Assembly: GCF_047663525.1 (NCBI RefSeq)
Contig: NC_092591.1
Coordinates: 28,925,001-28,989,000 of the forward strand
Reading direction: 5' to 3'
Source of the DNA: Anas platyrhynchos
Lineage: Eukaryota; Chordata; Aves; Anseriformes; Anatidae
DNA length: 64,000 nt
Shown: piece after piece, positions 44,001 to 58,764 of the stretch
How the letters are laid out: every line of letters starts with the position of its first letter
Position numbering within the stretch: position 1 is the first letter of the stretch
Translations under genes and position numbers: made by a program
The notes under the pieces: model-generated
Databases searched by the model: none
What the model was told of the DNA's origin: nothing
Seen by the model: only the letters and a program-made list of their open reading frames with translations

Positions 44001-47000
44001 GAGTCCCCCTTCACATTGGTGTACACTCTATTCAGCCTTAAAACACTATGATTTTGTGGATGTGCTATCAGCTATTTTACTGGGTAGCTATGAGTTTGAT
44101 TTTGCTCTTTTGTTGCTGTTATTATTTTTGGTGAATATTTCCTCAGCTTTATCCGGGAAATAACAGCTTGTCTCTGGGCAAAGCCCCTGCGTGCTGAATG
44201 CCAGGGTTGGGGCACTGTGCTGTTAGGTCTATAGGGTACAGAGCGTGATGCTGATGTGCTGGGTGTTGGCATGGTTAGCTTTCTGTGCTTCTTGAGGCTC
44301 TCAGCGCACTGTTGGTAAGGGGCCCTGGAGGTTTCCCCGCAGGGCAGGTCCTGTGCTGCTCCTCGGGAAGGGACATGCAGATGCCCAGGCTGGGAACAGG
44401 GAAGAGGAAATCCAATACACCGTAGGGCCAAATTTGCTATCCAAATTTCAGTCCAGCTTGGAACTGGAATTGCTGTTTCCGAAGCACTGAGCTGGGATTT
44501 CTCCAGCCAGCCTCCAAAGGGGCCTCAAAGGGTGGGACAAAAGATGCTGTGATAACAGCTCTTGGGTGCTTATGCCATGGGGGAACCCCAGCAGCTCAGG
44601 TGCAGCTCCTGATTGCCCAACAAGCAGTGACTTTGTCGTTGAACTTTGCTGGCACTGATTCCTGCTTGGCTGCTGACTTTTGGTTTTGTGCCATAAGTGA
44701 GTGTTAGAGCTGCAAGGGCTGGGAAATGTCAGCTATGGAAAGGGGCCCTGGAGGACAGATGAGGGTGGCAGGTGCTTTCGTCCAGGTTTACGTCAAAACC
44801 TTCTGTGGAGGAAGAGAAGAAGGCTTATTACATCCCCCTGTCACCCTTTCCTCCTGCGTAACTGTGCATGTCTGCCAAAATAAAATTAAAAAAAAAAAAA
44901 AGCAGGGCTGTTTCTAGAAATCCGTGGCTAGCTGGGTCCAGCATGAAGCAGCATGACCATTCGTGCTGTGCTCCTGCTAATGGTATCAAATCAAGCAGGA
45001 AATTATTTTTGGAGCAGTGGAGCATGTTGAAACCCAGCAGAAGGCAGCTGTTTGCGTAACCGGAGTTTTGGGAGAGCTGTCTCACTTGTTGCCAAGCGCT
45101 TGACTTCCTATGCTGGTGAGAAACGGTTTCCCTGCTCCCTGGGGCTTCAGAGGCTGGGCTTGGTCCAGCTCCCATAGCGCAGGAAGTCCCCAGCTGCTTT
45201 TCCATGGGGGTGAACCTACCTGCTTCAGGCTCCTCGCATCACCACCCAGCCCTCTGCGTCAAAACTAATGACCTGCAAAATAAAGGGTTTTGTCCAGACT
45301 CCAAAAGCACTGACTCTCAGCTGGGTTTCTAACACCGGTACCTGTAGCTCTGAGGCTGCCTTCCCAAGGGTGTGTCCTGGTTCCTCTGGCTGTGCTTCAC
45401 AGAATTACAGAGAAACATAGGATGGTTGAGGTGGGATGAGACCCCTGGGTCCATCTGGCCCAAACCCTGCTAGAGCAGAGTGCCCAGCACCATGTCCAGG
45501 TGGCTTTTGAAGGTCACCCACACCATAAAGAGGTTCCTATGTTCAGACAGAACCTCTAATGTTCCAGTTTGTGCCTGTTGCCTCTGGTCCTGGCACCACT
45601 AACGAGAGCCTGGCTCTGTCCCCTGTACGCTGTCCCCTGAGGTATTTACAAACACCATAAGATTCCCTTGAGCAGCCTAATCCTCAGGCTGACCATGTGC
45701 AGCTCTCCTAGCCTCTCCTCATGGCAGAGGAGCTCCAGGCCCTGTGTTGGCCTCTTTCCAGTAAGCTCAGGTCTCACTTTAGCGTCTCCCTTCTGTGTCC
45801 TGTTCCTGCAGCTCCCAAGGGTTTTATTTTATTTTTGAAACAGGGATGGTGTTGCTGCCCAGCCATAATAGGGTCTTTCTAGGTGCTCAGAAAACCAAGC
45901 TGCCATTTTCCACATTGGCCTCATCGCTTGACTTTCTGCGTTAAAGCCTCTCAGTGCTGCTGTCACAGGGAATTGACACCCTGCTGCTTTTTTCACTTTC
46001 CAAATATAATTTTTTGTACCCTTTTTTCCACTGCACTGCTATGATCTGGTGCCTTACATCTCGGAGGTGGCTCCAGCTATGCACTGACGGAGCTCCTATG
46101 CAAACAGATTCATCACCCCAAGCTCTGCTCTTAACCCCTCATCCCAGAGCAGAGAAGATCTTTCAATCCTACCAAGTCTCTGAGACAGTAAATGGCTTCA
46201 TACGTGCCATTCATAAGCATTTTCTGGGCGTGACTGGCATCTGGGCTGAGCTGTGTCATCCATCCGGGAGGCTGCCCCCCAGGAGCAGTCTTGCTAAGAA
46301 AAAAAAAAAGAATACTCGTGGGGCTATGTGGTATACACATAATTTCCGTTGTCCGCTGCTTTCTCAGTTGGTTGTTAGCTGATGTCTGGAATGATGAGAA
46401 CATTTATCGGATGGCTTTTCTCATCCTGGTCCCAGCTGGTGATGCTAGTGCAGATGAGGCTGAAATTCCTGTCCCCAAAATGAGATGCTTTGGCACGGAA
46501 GGGAAGGACCGAGTCAGCGCTGGGAGATTTCGAAAGTCGCCATAGGGGTATAAAGGCTTTTTTGTTTGCGGGCTTCTTATGTCATTACCCGGCGATGCAA
46601 ATGTCGCCCCAGAAGAAAGACTTTTTCACATTACTGCCTTGTTCTGGAAAATTCCCTCCCTGATTATTCATGACTGCCAACTGCTTCGGCTATATGCCCT
46701 TTTCCTGAGTGCTGTGGAGTGGGGAGAAATTCCCTGACATGGGGAAAGGGAGGAACAAGCCCAGTGCATATAAACTGAGTCAGTCTACAGTATTTACAGC
46801 TTTCCAATTGGATAATTAAATTCTCATTCAGCCCAGTTATAATTAGAAAAGTTGCCTGTCCTCCACAGGGCTGGAATTTGTTAGCATTGCATGACTGTAA
46901 GGCAGCAACAAGACACCAGGGCATCCTCTGGAGCTGTGCTGAGCTCCCTGGGGTGCTGAGCTACTCAGTGAAATAGGTTTGAAAAAAATACAAAAAAACA

Positions 47001-50000
47001 TTGCCTCACTGTATAGTAACCTTACAATGTAATTGCTTGATGATTTCTGGGCAATTTGGTAATAGGTTATGGAGCCTTTTATTTCAGCCTATCCCATTCA
47101 TTCATGTCTAAGATTGCAGTAGTTGAATATTTCCCTGTCTGGGGTTGTTCAGTGTGTAATGCTTTTAGTCACTAGTAGAAAAAACCTTTGCTCCTAACCT
47201 CTGGTCCTGTAAGGGGCGAGGCAAAGATAACTCTGTCTGCAAATCCAGTTATTTTCCCTTTGCCACTTAATTGCTTCCTGCGGTATCGTTATGCCCTGCG
47301 CCGTCAGTTTTGGTTGCTTTGGCTTAGAAGGGAGATGGGATGGGTTGGTGTTCCCTTGGAGACTTCCCGGGTGCCAATCCATACAGAGCATGCTCTTTGC
47401 TCTGCCTTTCACTTCTCTGCTCTCTTCATTGTGCTAAGCTGGCTTAAACTGCCCTGAAAGTCCTTGTTAGTATTAGTATTAGTTAGTATTAAAGAAGAAA
47501 CAGTGGAAACACCAAGTCTGGTGGCTGCTCAAATAACTGGTTCCTCATACTTTGCCTGCTCCCGAGTCATCTTGTGGTCTACAGAGCTTCAGCCCACAGT
47601 TCTCGGGACCTAAGCTGAGTATTTATTGGCTTGGTACCCCAAAAGGGAGTCACATTTCCTGGCAATAAAACACTATCACGTTTAAAACCACTAAGTAGGT
47701 CCTGCTTCCTCAGGTGAACACAGGAGTCATGTGTGAAGCGGTGCCTTTATTTCTCTGCTGATATTTTCTCAGCGGGTGGCTGTAGGGAATGGTTCAACTT
47801 CTTTTGTCGCCTTATCTCTGGGAATCATTTCAGTTCCGTTTCAGTGGCGTTGCTGTGAAGTGCAGGACTAAAAAGGGTTTTATTGTCTCTTTGAACTGTG
47901 TTTTGCTCTGAGGAATGAGGATATAATTGTAACACAGGCAGTCTGGGCCAAGAGGCAGGAGGACAAACTAAGCATGTCGAGGCTTGTCCTGCCTGATCTT
48001 TCCCAATTTCATATTTTTTTTCCCTCCTTGTGGCTAGCACTCATTGGAATTTTCCATCTAATAGCCCAGGGGCTTACATGCTCTTAGCTGAAGGAGCTCT
48101 GGTCGGCTGGATGTGCTGTTTCTTTTGATGATGGCCAAGACCAGGATTTGCCACTTGATCCATCAGTTCTTTGCCATCCACGTCTGCAGGAGGAGTGCAG
48201 AGGGATTTTCAGACACCATATTTTTTTTCCCATATGCTCAGGGGGCTTTCACTGTCCTCTTTCCTTTTTTGGGTCACGTTTGGATTTTCCAATAAATAAA
48301 TCTGTGGGATGAATTAATAGCCAATATTAACTGAAAAAGAACATCCCTAAAGCCTTCAAATACTCTAGTGTTTTCCTTCTGGGAAGTTTCATTATTACTG
48401 TAGTGTAAATACAGGGTTTGTTGCCTATATTTGTAAATACAGCAAGTTGTGCTTAGTTTGCGTCATTTAGCAAAAACCTGCCTTCATCTGAGGGCAGGTT
48501 AACAATTAGCCTTGATGTGAAGCAGGGATTAAAGACAAAGCTGTTGGTACTGAACCCACACCATTTCAATTCCTCATCTGTGTCTATCTGATGACTTACT
48601 AAAGAGGAATGAATTTCAAGTCCTTTCCTGCTGCTATTTCGTATCTCTACTCTATGGCTTGGCTCTTTGTGCCGAGTGCTGCCATTTTGATGGGTTTGGC
48701 GGCCATCCTATCTACACTGCTGATATTGGGACTGATCCTGCATGTGAGAGATCTGTTTTTTAAGGCTGTTTTCCACCATGATCTTTCCAGGACTTTGCAG
48801 AGGCACTTTTGGGTGCTTCATGTTCCTCTTTGTACATAAGGAGCATTTGCGCCATCACCCATGGGGATGTTATGAATACAAAGTGTGAGTTTTTCAGCTG
48901 CTGTTACCAGGTCCATCTCCATATGTAAGAGAAGAAAACTTCTTATAAAGACTGTTACAAGGAGTGATGCAGATCTAGGTCTGGAGATCTCTGTACTTCC
49001 ACCACCCCAGATGTGCATCGAACAGGCTACTGCTTGGCAGCGCTTTGAAGTCCATGTTTTTCCTTTGCTGAAAATGAAATGATATCAAATGGTATCATTC
49101 TTCACTGTTTACTGGAAAAAAAAAATAGTAACAATAACCTCAGAAAGTAAATAATTTCCTCATCAATTAAACGGTTTATGCAGACCTATTTGGTGCAGAG
49201 TCAGCTTCTGAAAGGTTCCAGGATATTGCAAGCACCAGTCTTAGATAATTGTCACTGCAAACCACTGAAGGGCATGGTCCCTCGCTGCCTTCAGCTGCCT
49301 GATTGTAGTGTCTACCCTAAGACACAGGTGTTACCCTAGGTGTCCTGCCAAAGAAGTGTGTGGCCTCTGGCTCTTGTAACAACAGATATCTGGAAACGTA
49401 AGTCTTTCAGATACAGCAAAACCAAGTGTGCCATTGCTTTACTCATTGAAGCTACAAAAATATTTTATCAGAGGTTTCCAAACTCCTCTGCAGACAGCTG
49501 GCTGTTCACGCAAGTGCTCACCCCTCCTTGTTTCCAGCTGCTAATTTGCAATTAAACACACCTACAAATACTCTGCCAGCAACTTTCCATGCAAGTCCTT
49601 CAGGTAGCTTGCAGTTGCTGTCATTTGATGGTGAAGGCGGCAGGATCCTGCTGTGAGCACACGGCTGGGTGGAGAGGCTGCCCATGAGGCTGCCTAAGAT
49701 GTGGTTCAGACAACTGCTGCAGTAAATAAGAGTTCAGCGTAATGCAGCTGATACTAATTGGCATCCCTGTAGGTGGTCTCAGTAGTGGAGCTGAGATTAA
49801 ATGTGGTGCAGAGAATGAATGAAGCTCTTCTCCCTAAGGGGAGTGCCTCCAACTGAGAGCTAAGGTGTGTTAGCTCGAAACACAGCCACTGCACTGGGGC
49901 TGTGGATAATGGACGTTCTTGTTCAGGGTTGTGGCACTGCTGAAATACACTTAACTATGCGAGGTGGAGAGAAGGCCCTGCAATTATGTTTGACTGCTCT

Positions 50001-53000
50001 GAAGGACTTTAAATCTGTTTTTGATTCATTGCTCCAAAAAGCACTACCCAGTTCAGTTAACATTTAATGTGCTTTTTAGCTCAAATCAATTATTTTCTAC
50101 TATGCCAACAAAGCAGCTGAAAACAGATCATTTTGTTCCAAGTTTCCTAGCCATTCCTTGACTAGTATTTGTCCTACAAGCAGTGAAGAGGCAAACTACC
50201 TGCAGATATTCAAACCTGCAAATGTGAAACACAGAGCAACCTTTTGTTGGCTTATATTTAACATGCAGAAAACATCATCATTATGGGATGAAGGAAACAA
50301 AACACTTAATTGGGAGAGTTTGGTAAATATAGTAACAGTAAGACCACTCATGGTTTAAGCATACGAAGCCTGCCCAAGCAAGTAAACTGCACCTTTAATT
50401 AATGGTTTCACCCTTCTGGTTATTGAAATGGAGTGACTCATTCATTTTAATCAGATGCCTCCTTCTGGGATCAAACTGTTCACAAAATCAAATCACCACA
50501 TCCCTAAGGGTCTGTCTTTGCTGGGAAAAGGGTTCTTTTCAAGGGGCCTGTTGTGCAACCAAAGAGGTTGGGGCAGAATGCGGGAAATGCTTCTGACGTG
50601 CATTTTGTTTGTAATTTCTGGATTTAGTGTTCCAACATAGTTCCCCACACAAAATGAGTCCTAATGCATCTTATTTCTGTCTCATTATGAGGTCTTACTA
50701 GACAAAAGGTGCTAGAGCCCTTGATGTAACACAGCAAGACTTTTTGCACCTTGAGGTAGAAGGTGTTGGCTGCGACTACTTGTTCCAAGGCAAGAACAGT
50801 CTGTGCCGTACCTCTGCTAGGCTGAGGCATTTACAGTTAGTTACCTCCAGGTAAAGAAGTAATTTGTTTTGCCAGGGATTACGTAGCTTTAAAATGTCCT
50901 TCACGTGAATGTGGTCCTGGGAAGAGACCAAATTTAAGTGTTAGACTTGGCTTGTCAATGACTTCACTATTTAACTCAATAGCTTCTGGGTGTAGAGGGA
51001 GCTCTTCATTTCGCATGGCATGAGAACTGCTGTCTGGGACCATCACTGTGGCTTCTCCAGTGCCTCGCTTGCAAAAGGGGCTGGCAGGGGAAGAGGCTCC
51101 AGACCTCCAGCGGGTTGATGTTGGACCATATCCAAGCGTTGGTGGAGTAGGTAGTTAGTTACCTGCGGCATCGGGCTGTCTGCACACAGCCCTGCTTTCT
51201 ACTTGCCTGTGCTGGAGTCGTGAGAAGGCAGGCTTATGGCTGTTATTGAAGAAAGCCAGAGCATCTGGCGTGGGCGTCTGGTTTTGGAAGGTGAGAGAAG
51301 TCCTCTCAGAAGTACCCATCGCCATCTGTCTCCCTAAGTGCTGGTAAACACAGTGATCCTGGCTTGCCGCGGCTCTCTTTTTGCTTGTTTTCCAGCCAAA
51401 CCCTACCCCTTCCCCTCACAGGAACTACTCAGCCTCCACCCCTCATCCTTGGGCAGCAAAATCCAGCTTTGCCCACGCTTTGCTCTGAGCCAGCTCTGAG
51501 TAAGTGCATCACGATTACTGAGAAGCAGCAACCCCAGCTGGTGCCAAACTTGAAGATCCTCCAAAGCCACCGCCGTAAGCAGAGACCTGACGTGCCGGGA
51601 GTGCGGTCCAGGTTACTACAGCAAACCCTCAACAGTTTCCTGCCCAGCTGAGTCTTTTGGAGTCTGAAGCGTTGTAACCTCATAAAAGCTAGCAAGAGCT
51701 TGAAGTCATTCACAGATTATTTCACCACCTACGGTATTCTATGAAGTCAGACATGCTGTAACATATGATTAACGATGTGTTCAGTGGTGAGTCACCGGGT
51801 AGTCTAGCAAGCGCTGCTCACCTTCTAACCAGTCTGTATGTGGGAGTCCTTACCCAGTGACACACCCAAACCCAGCGTTTTAATAATTTACCACATTCTG
51901 AGCTCAGAAAAGCAGCTCATGGAATTGTTATTTAATTTTTTTAAAAAAGGTATTAATTTACCACGCATTAGGGAACAAACCCCCACCATGAAGAAGAAAT
52001 CAGGGGAGGGGGAACTCAGAAATGTCTTATTATTTTTTATGGTTGGTGTATCCAAGAATCTTGCACTCCAGGTATTGAGTAAGTGGAGACTTCCACTCCA
52101 CCTATGAAGGAAATCAAGAGTTGCCTAAGATCAAAGATGTAAAGGTGTTTTGATACTGCATGTGTACCATTTACTTCAAAGTTTAACCAGAAGTCAGCTG
52201 TGTGCAGTGCAGTTTATTTAAACTCAGTGGAAATGTTACCACTTCAAGTGGGGTTCCTGTCCTGTTGTTTCCCCTTGAAGTGCCCTCAGTCTCATGTTTC
52301 CACCCAAGCTCTGCTGCTATACCTTTTTTAGCATCAGGAGGCCAGCTATATATCCCCACGTAGGTGTCTAACAAGATATTCCTGGAAATGAGAAGCCTGT
52401 CCTGTAGATTGGCAAGAAAAAGTCTGGGAAAAATCCATACTTGAGAGATGAGAGGATTGAGTCTTTGTGTTACATTAAACAGTCACTTGATAAGATGCAT
52501 GAACTTTTCTTGGCTTGCAACGTAGAATTACCCTTTCCTGCCTGAGTGTCCCAAGCGCAGCATGAGAGTTATGGTTAATCTTATTCTCTGGAATACTTAA
52601 GGGTTGTTGAGAGAAAAAAAAAAAAAAAAAAAAAGACTTTTTTTTTTTTCTTTTCCTATGGAATGAGCAAAGATGAGCCTGTCTGGTTTGTGAGATGGTA
52701 GTGGGAGATGTGAATTTGATTCCTGCTGAGAGGAGGATATTGCACTTGCATCTCAGTGTGACCTGGTACCCTTTCTCTGATAAAAATCATAGTAAGATGC
52801 CTAGGGAAGAAGAATAGTGGGAAAAACTTGCATGATACTCACCGATTACTTTTCCAGCCTCCAACTATTTTCAGCTCAGGGGATTTCCTGACATGAATGA
52901 ATGTGGTTTGTGACTCTTCAATAACCTTCAGTGGATTGTTCTTCCAACTACTTGTCCAGTCTCTCCCTGAGCCTGTTTAAATCTTTTCCTTCCACTACAT

Positions 53001-56000
53001 CAGTAGCAACAAACTCCATTGACCTTCTATGTGTGGTGGAAAGAATTGGGCCTTTTTCTGTGTTTTGACCCGGGCTTCCAACAGATTCATCTGATACTTT
53101 CCAGTCCTTGTGCTGGGAGATACCACATTAGTCACTTCCTAACCCCATGCTCCATGGCCCTCACAAGTTTCTGGGCCATTATTACATATCTCTTGAATAC
53201 CGTCTCTGCAGAGTGAAAGCTCTCAATCTGCTTACTTGTCACTAGCGTGAAGTCCTGGCTGCCCTCCTCAGGGACTTTCCCACTTCTAAGGTACCTATTT
53301 GAGAAGAGGGAAGAAGTGTTGTGCCAGTGCTCAAAGTGCCAGTGAAAAAGGGATTTATACAGTGGTATAACAAGGTTCTCTTCTCTGGTTCACTGTTTCT
53401 TTCACAGTAATCCTGAAACGTTTGATTAGTCAAGCGCTGAGCCGAGTTTTGTTAAATTGCCTATGGTAGTCCAAAGGTCTCGCTCCTGAGCAGCACTAAG
53501 CACTTCAGAAACCACCATTTAATTCCTGGATTTAAGACTTGTTTTCCCTGTCTGCATCGCTTGATGTTTAAGCTGCACTGACTTTCAGCTGCCGTTTTAT
53601 TGCCCAACCCCTCAGTCCTGCAAGGGCCACATGCAGTTCCCCACTGACTGCTCTTTCCCCCAGTCCCCTGCGTGTCCTCAGCAAACTTCCTTACCTCACT
53701 GCTGTTCCAGATGGTTCGCAGCTAGATCGAGCAACACAAGTCCCAGCCTCACCGGTGGGATGTGTCTGTTGTGAGAACTGACCATTTACACCTACTTGCT
53801 GATTCCTATCTTGACCTGCCTCAGCTCATCCAGTATTAGCCCTGCTGGGATTGAAGCCAGGTGTTGCAAGCCCCCATTCAATCAGTGCAACTCATCCCTG
53901 GTCTTTGTCTCGACTCCTTCATTTCTAGACATACAGGATGATACCACAGAGCAAGCAATGCCTTAGTCACCCAGCTGGCTATAGTCCCTTGTAGGGAGAA
54001 GCTGATTTCCCCCATTTTTTATAAATGGGTGTAAACGTGGAGGTGTTTGGTGCACAGAGAGGCAGTGGGACTGTGCAACAAGCAAAAGCAGCAATGGCAC
54101 ATACAAGTGCAAGCTTTGACTTAGCCAAGCGAGTATTTTGAAACAGTGTATTTTACCAGAAAACAGCACACAAATGTAAATGATGCTTGAAATTGATGGT
54201 GGATTATGGATCAAGCACGTAAATCCACCCACGTCTTATTCAGGCGTGACTGATATGTCTCTCCTGGCCGAGTTCCTCAGAAGGGCACTGCCTGGGATCC
54301 AGCAGCCTGTGGGCAGGCACCAACAGGGTGCTCTGGCTGCTGGGAATTTGCCTCTTGACACAGATATCCCAGGATCCGCTGTGCCTGCACTGGGGCTGGA
54401 TGTCCCTTAAGGGTCACTAAAGCATAGGTAGCTCTGATGACTCAGGGGATGTGAACTTGTGGCTCCCATCCTGGTGTCCCCGGCACATGGCAGCTCCAAC
54501 ATCTCTGCCGTTGCCTCTTTTTTCCTTTCCTGCCACCCAGTTTTTCCAGATGTGGCTGCTGCTGGAAGCAAGCAGTTGAATGAGCACTTGTCTGTGTCCT
54601 CACCCTGTGAGGGGCTGTGCTGAGGGTGTGGACGTGAAGCTTCACCACCCTCTTGGCCTGCCGCAATAAGGTCAAGTTCACTGGAGTACAGAAGAGCCTG
54701 CTGGTCCCCAAAGAGCAGCAGCCTGCTTCCGCTGCTCATCCAAAAACATGGGGTGGGTGCAAAAAGAGGGCATCCTTGTCATGGTTTCCAGTTGCATCAG
54801 GGCCGTGAGCTCCCTCCCATTCCTGCTGATGCATGGGTGGATAAAGTTATCCGCTCCCATTTCATGTTCTGTCTCTAGAGAAATCACAGACTCCAAGCGA
54901 AAAATGGAAAAATTGTAACCAAGGAATCCTGCTGAGGAGATGCAGTGAAATACAGGTGATCTGTCCCAGATGATTTGTCCTACCTCTTGTGAAGTACTGC
55001 TGTCTGCCTGACCACCAGGAACCACAAGTGAAAAGGGCATCTTCCTCTGGCACATCCCTTGGGGTCTATGTTTGTTCCTGCTTGGGATGTAATGCTTCTT
55101 CAGCTAGCATCATTCTCTGCTCTTCACTTCACATGCTGTTCGCTTCACATTTTTCACATGGGTATTTGCTTGAGCCAGAGGACCCATGGCGGGAAGACTC
55201 ATGCCGTGTTTATTCATGCCTCTGTATTACTGTGCTGTGTGTTTCCCCAGGCTGTGCAAGTCAGGCTATCTCTGTACAGTTGCATGACGGTCCTGAGAAA
55301 TGTATGAAACGTTTCAAGGCTCACTATTTCTGACTGAAGGTTTTGTGTGTGTGTTTTAAGCACAAACATGGTCTATGGTGAAATTTTGTACTTGCTTTTT
55401 GGTCTTCAGGAGGAGACAAGACCACTATAGGTCAACGATGAAATACATCAATCAAGCATTGTCAAGACAGCAAAACAAAGTTCCTCAAGCTAACCCATTG
55501 CTGAGTTACCATGAGTTATGAACTAACCTTATGCATCTCTAAGTTAGCAGTGTTTCTCACTGATGGAGGGCTGGCCACTGCTCATTTTCTTGGGGATGCA
55601 AAGCTGTTTACTGGAGAGCATGGTTTAGCAGCATGGTTTTACCTGAGGGGATTTTTTTTTTTTTTTGGTCTTTATTTTCTTTTCAAACCACCAGCTGCTT
55701 TTCTCCCTTAGCTGCCCCTCTTGAAGGGTGTGAGTGGATGAGTGGAGAGTGTGGCCGGACTGCAATCAAAGAAATATTTTGAGAGCCCTTTCAGAGCTCG
55801 TTAAGGAATCTGGGCTGGCTATGAATGCAAGCTTTATGCAGCATTGTTTTGAAGTAGGAGTGAGTCACTAAAAAACAATCTGCACTCTCTCCATGTTCAA
55901 CTTTGACTTTATTAAGAAAAAGAGAAAGAAAACAAACACAATCCCATTCACTGCAGAAATACACATTGATCCTTTAATCCTCAGGGAAGCGTCGGGAACT

Positions 56001-58731
56001 GCTTCCTCCTCGAAAGAATCACTGTATTGACGCAACATTTAATTGTGCAATTACACACGCACATTTTCTCCTGTGTTTTGCATGCAGAGCAGGGCTCTGT
56101 GGCTGGAATGCTAATCAGAAAGTGATTGATGCTATCTCACTGCACACACAGCCCCAGTGCAGCCTCCCAGCCAGCCGGCAGCAGTCCTTTGGTTTTGTTA
56201 CAGCCAAAGGTACTTTCACCAAGAACTGCTGCACAGCTGCTAGGAAATGCTCTGTGCATGTGTTCATATGTATGTACATATATGAATGTATATATACCCA
56301 TGCATACTTGTTTGCTTCCCAAGATCCTCATTGAATTAGATGATCTCTAAGGCCCCTTCCAACCCAAATCATTCTATGATTCTATTGCTGGCTATAAAGC
56401 CCACCAAGTTTTTCTGATGCTTCGTGTGTGACCTGTTTGGACTTCAGGGGCATGCAGTACTTGGTGAGAAAGCATTATCTGTGAAAAAGATGCATCTTTT
56501 TCCTGCTCATTTCCCTCATCTAGTGTTTCTGGAGTAGGGGATACTGAAATCAGCCTGCTATCTGGGTGATGCCCAATGAAACAAAAAGCATGGTGTGCGA
56601 TAGGATTTACAGCTATCTGGCTGTAAATACAGAGGCTGGTTAAGCCTTAGATGGGAAGAAATTCAGCCCTCTTCCAGCCAACTTTGAATGATAATATTTT
56701 TGCTGGGTTTAATCTCTTTGCCATTATTTTATTATTAATGGTTTCATCATCAGTTCTGCTTTCCCACCAGCGTTAGGGATGGATTTTCCATATGGAAAAT
56801 CCTATTTGTCATCCTATTTGTTATCAATAAACACAAGCTGGAAAGTGAGTCTTGAAATAACAAGAGGGGCTGTCTCCCCAGGGATTTGCACAGTGTCTAG
56901 GGGTGCCCTTGATTCTCTTCCTCCTCTTCTGAGTCCCTCCCTCCAGGGATGTGTTTTTAATGTGTCCACCACACTGGCATAAAGGCTTCAGGAAAATGAT
57001 ATATATATATATATTTTTAAAGGCTTTTGTTACATCGTTGAGCAGTATTTAACTGATGTTATGAGCTCCTGGACTCCCAGTCCCTCTGTTCATGTTTTCA
57101 TTGTACGTTTCTGAAAGTTTAAATCAGGGCCAGTAGCAGCTGCTTCTGTTAGTACAGCAAAAAAACAGTCCTTTAATTTAATTGTATGAGGTCTGCCCGC
57201 ATCCTTTCTTGTGCCTGTTGCTCAGAAAATCTGTTTCTGGTTTTAGCAGGATGCATGCTAGCTGGTGTGCTGGGACAAGAGGGAAGGCAGGAAGGGGAAG
57301 AAGACAGGGAGAGGTCCCACAGGAGCAACCTGCTTAATGTGTCTCATTTGTCTTACTAGCACTGCTGCATCCCTTCCTGGCACATGTGCCTTCCTGATAA
57401 GCCAAATAAGCAGAAGGAGCTGTTCCTCAAAGATGCCATGGGGTGTGAGTGAGTCCTGCCCTGCCATTTTGCTGCTTGTGGGGCTCCTCCTCACCACCAC
57501 CACCTCTGTCCCACCCCACCTGAGCAGAGTGCAGCTCCACTCCCAGCAGCATCCATGGATGCAGGTAGTGTTTCTTCCTAGTACAGGGAAGTATCGGCCT
57601 CTGGTCTAGATCCATCTAGAGTCTCTGTGTCTCCAGGTGCTGATAAAATCACAGGATATGGCACAGGAGGTGTCACCATGCGAGGCCAAGGCCTATGCCC
57701 AACTAGATTTTTCTTTATAAAGCTCAGAAGAGGTTATTGCTTGAATAGCCCCAGAGGTTATTTTCCCTCCTGTCTTCCCCCAGGCTTCTGAGGCCCCTGA
57801 GAGGAGTAAAGGCAGAGTCTGACCCTGTTCCTGATGGAAAAGAGGAGGTCAGGTGTCTATATTAATATAAAGACCAAAGTTGGCACTTCACTCCTTGCAG
57901 TGCATAAGGAATGGACCTTTCCTCTCCAGAGTTTGTTGAAGAGGTGAAACTTCCAAGTGGAAAATTCACATGTTCTAACAGAAGCATCAGAAGAAAATAA
58001 AAAGGGGGGGGGGGGGGGGCGGAGGGGGAGAAAAAGAGAGAGAAAGGCCTTATGTGTTGATACTGCAGTTTTATGACCATTGGTTTCATTTTGTGTTTCT
58101 TAAGCAAGCAAACAAACAGTTGGTTTCCAGGACACGGGTGCATTATCTCTGATTCCAGAGTTTGTCTCTGCCACGCAGGACCAGCCTAGCCTGAGTGTGT
58201 ACCCTCATTACCATCAAGAAATGCTAATAATGCTTAATATGTGGAAAAACATGAAGCACTTACAGAAGGCTGTGGTCACGAAAAGGGATTTTCAGATGAG
58301 TTTGAATGCTTCAGGCTTTTCTTGGAAATGTGTTTTTGAGCTCTATATTTTACTGGATTCCCCTGAATTCAGAGTCCAGCTGTACAGAATTCCACAAATC
58401 TGTGAAGGCAAGCCCAGGTGTTTCCAAATGTGTAAAATTTCAAGGTTCTCCTCTCTCTTCCAGAGCAATGAATTATTGGTTGTTTGCTTTCAGCGGAGTA
58501 CATTAATTAATTACTGGTTTTATAGGGGGATCCTTCACTCAATGCTGGCACTTGCGGTGGTTCTTCTTGGATCTAAAGAGTAAAACATGTTTGTGTTGGC
58601 ATCTAGGAGTCTGGAAAACCTCAGGAAAAAAATAAGACTGGAAAAAGAAATGTTTTTATCTGTCTAACAATTTATTTTATTTATTTATTTTTTTTCCACA
58701 GAATGAAAGTTTGAAATACAGAAATAGAGTA

Positions 58732-58764
<33 letters not shown>

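Noticed and set aside
44868-44901. AATAAA followed by an A run, possible processed pseudogene tail
   Set aside because: The sequence just upstream does not resemble a known mRNA and no target-site duplication was evident.
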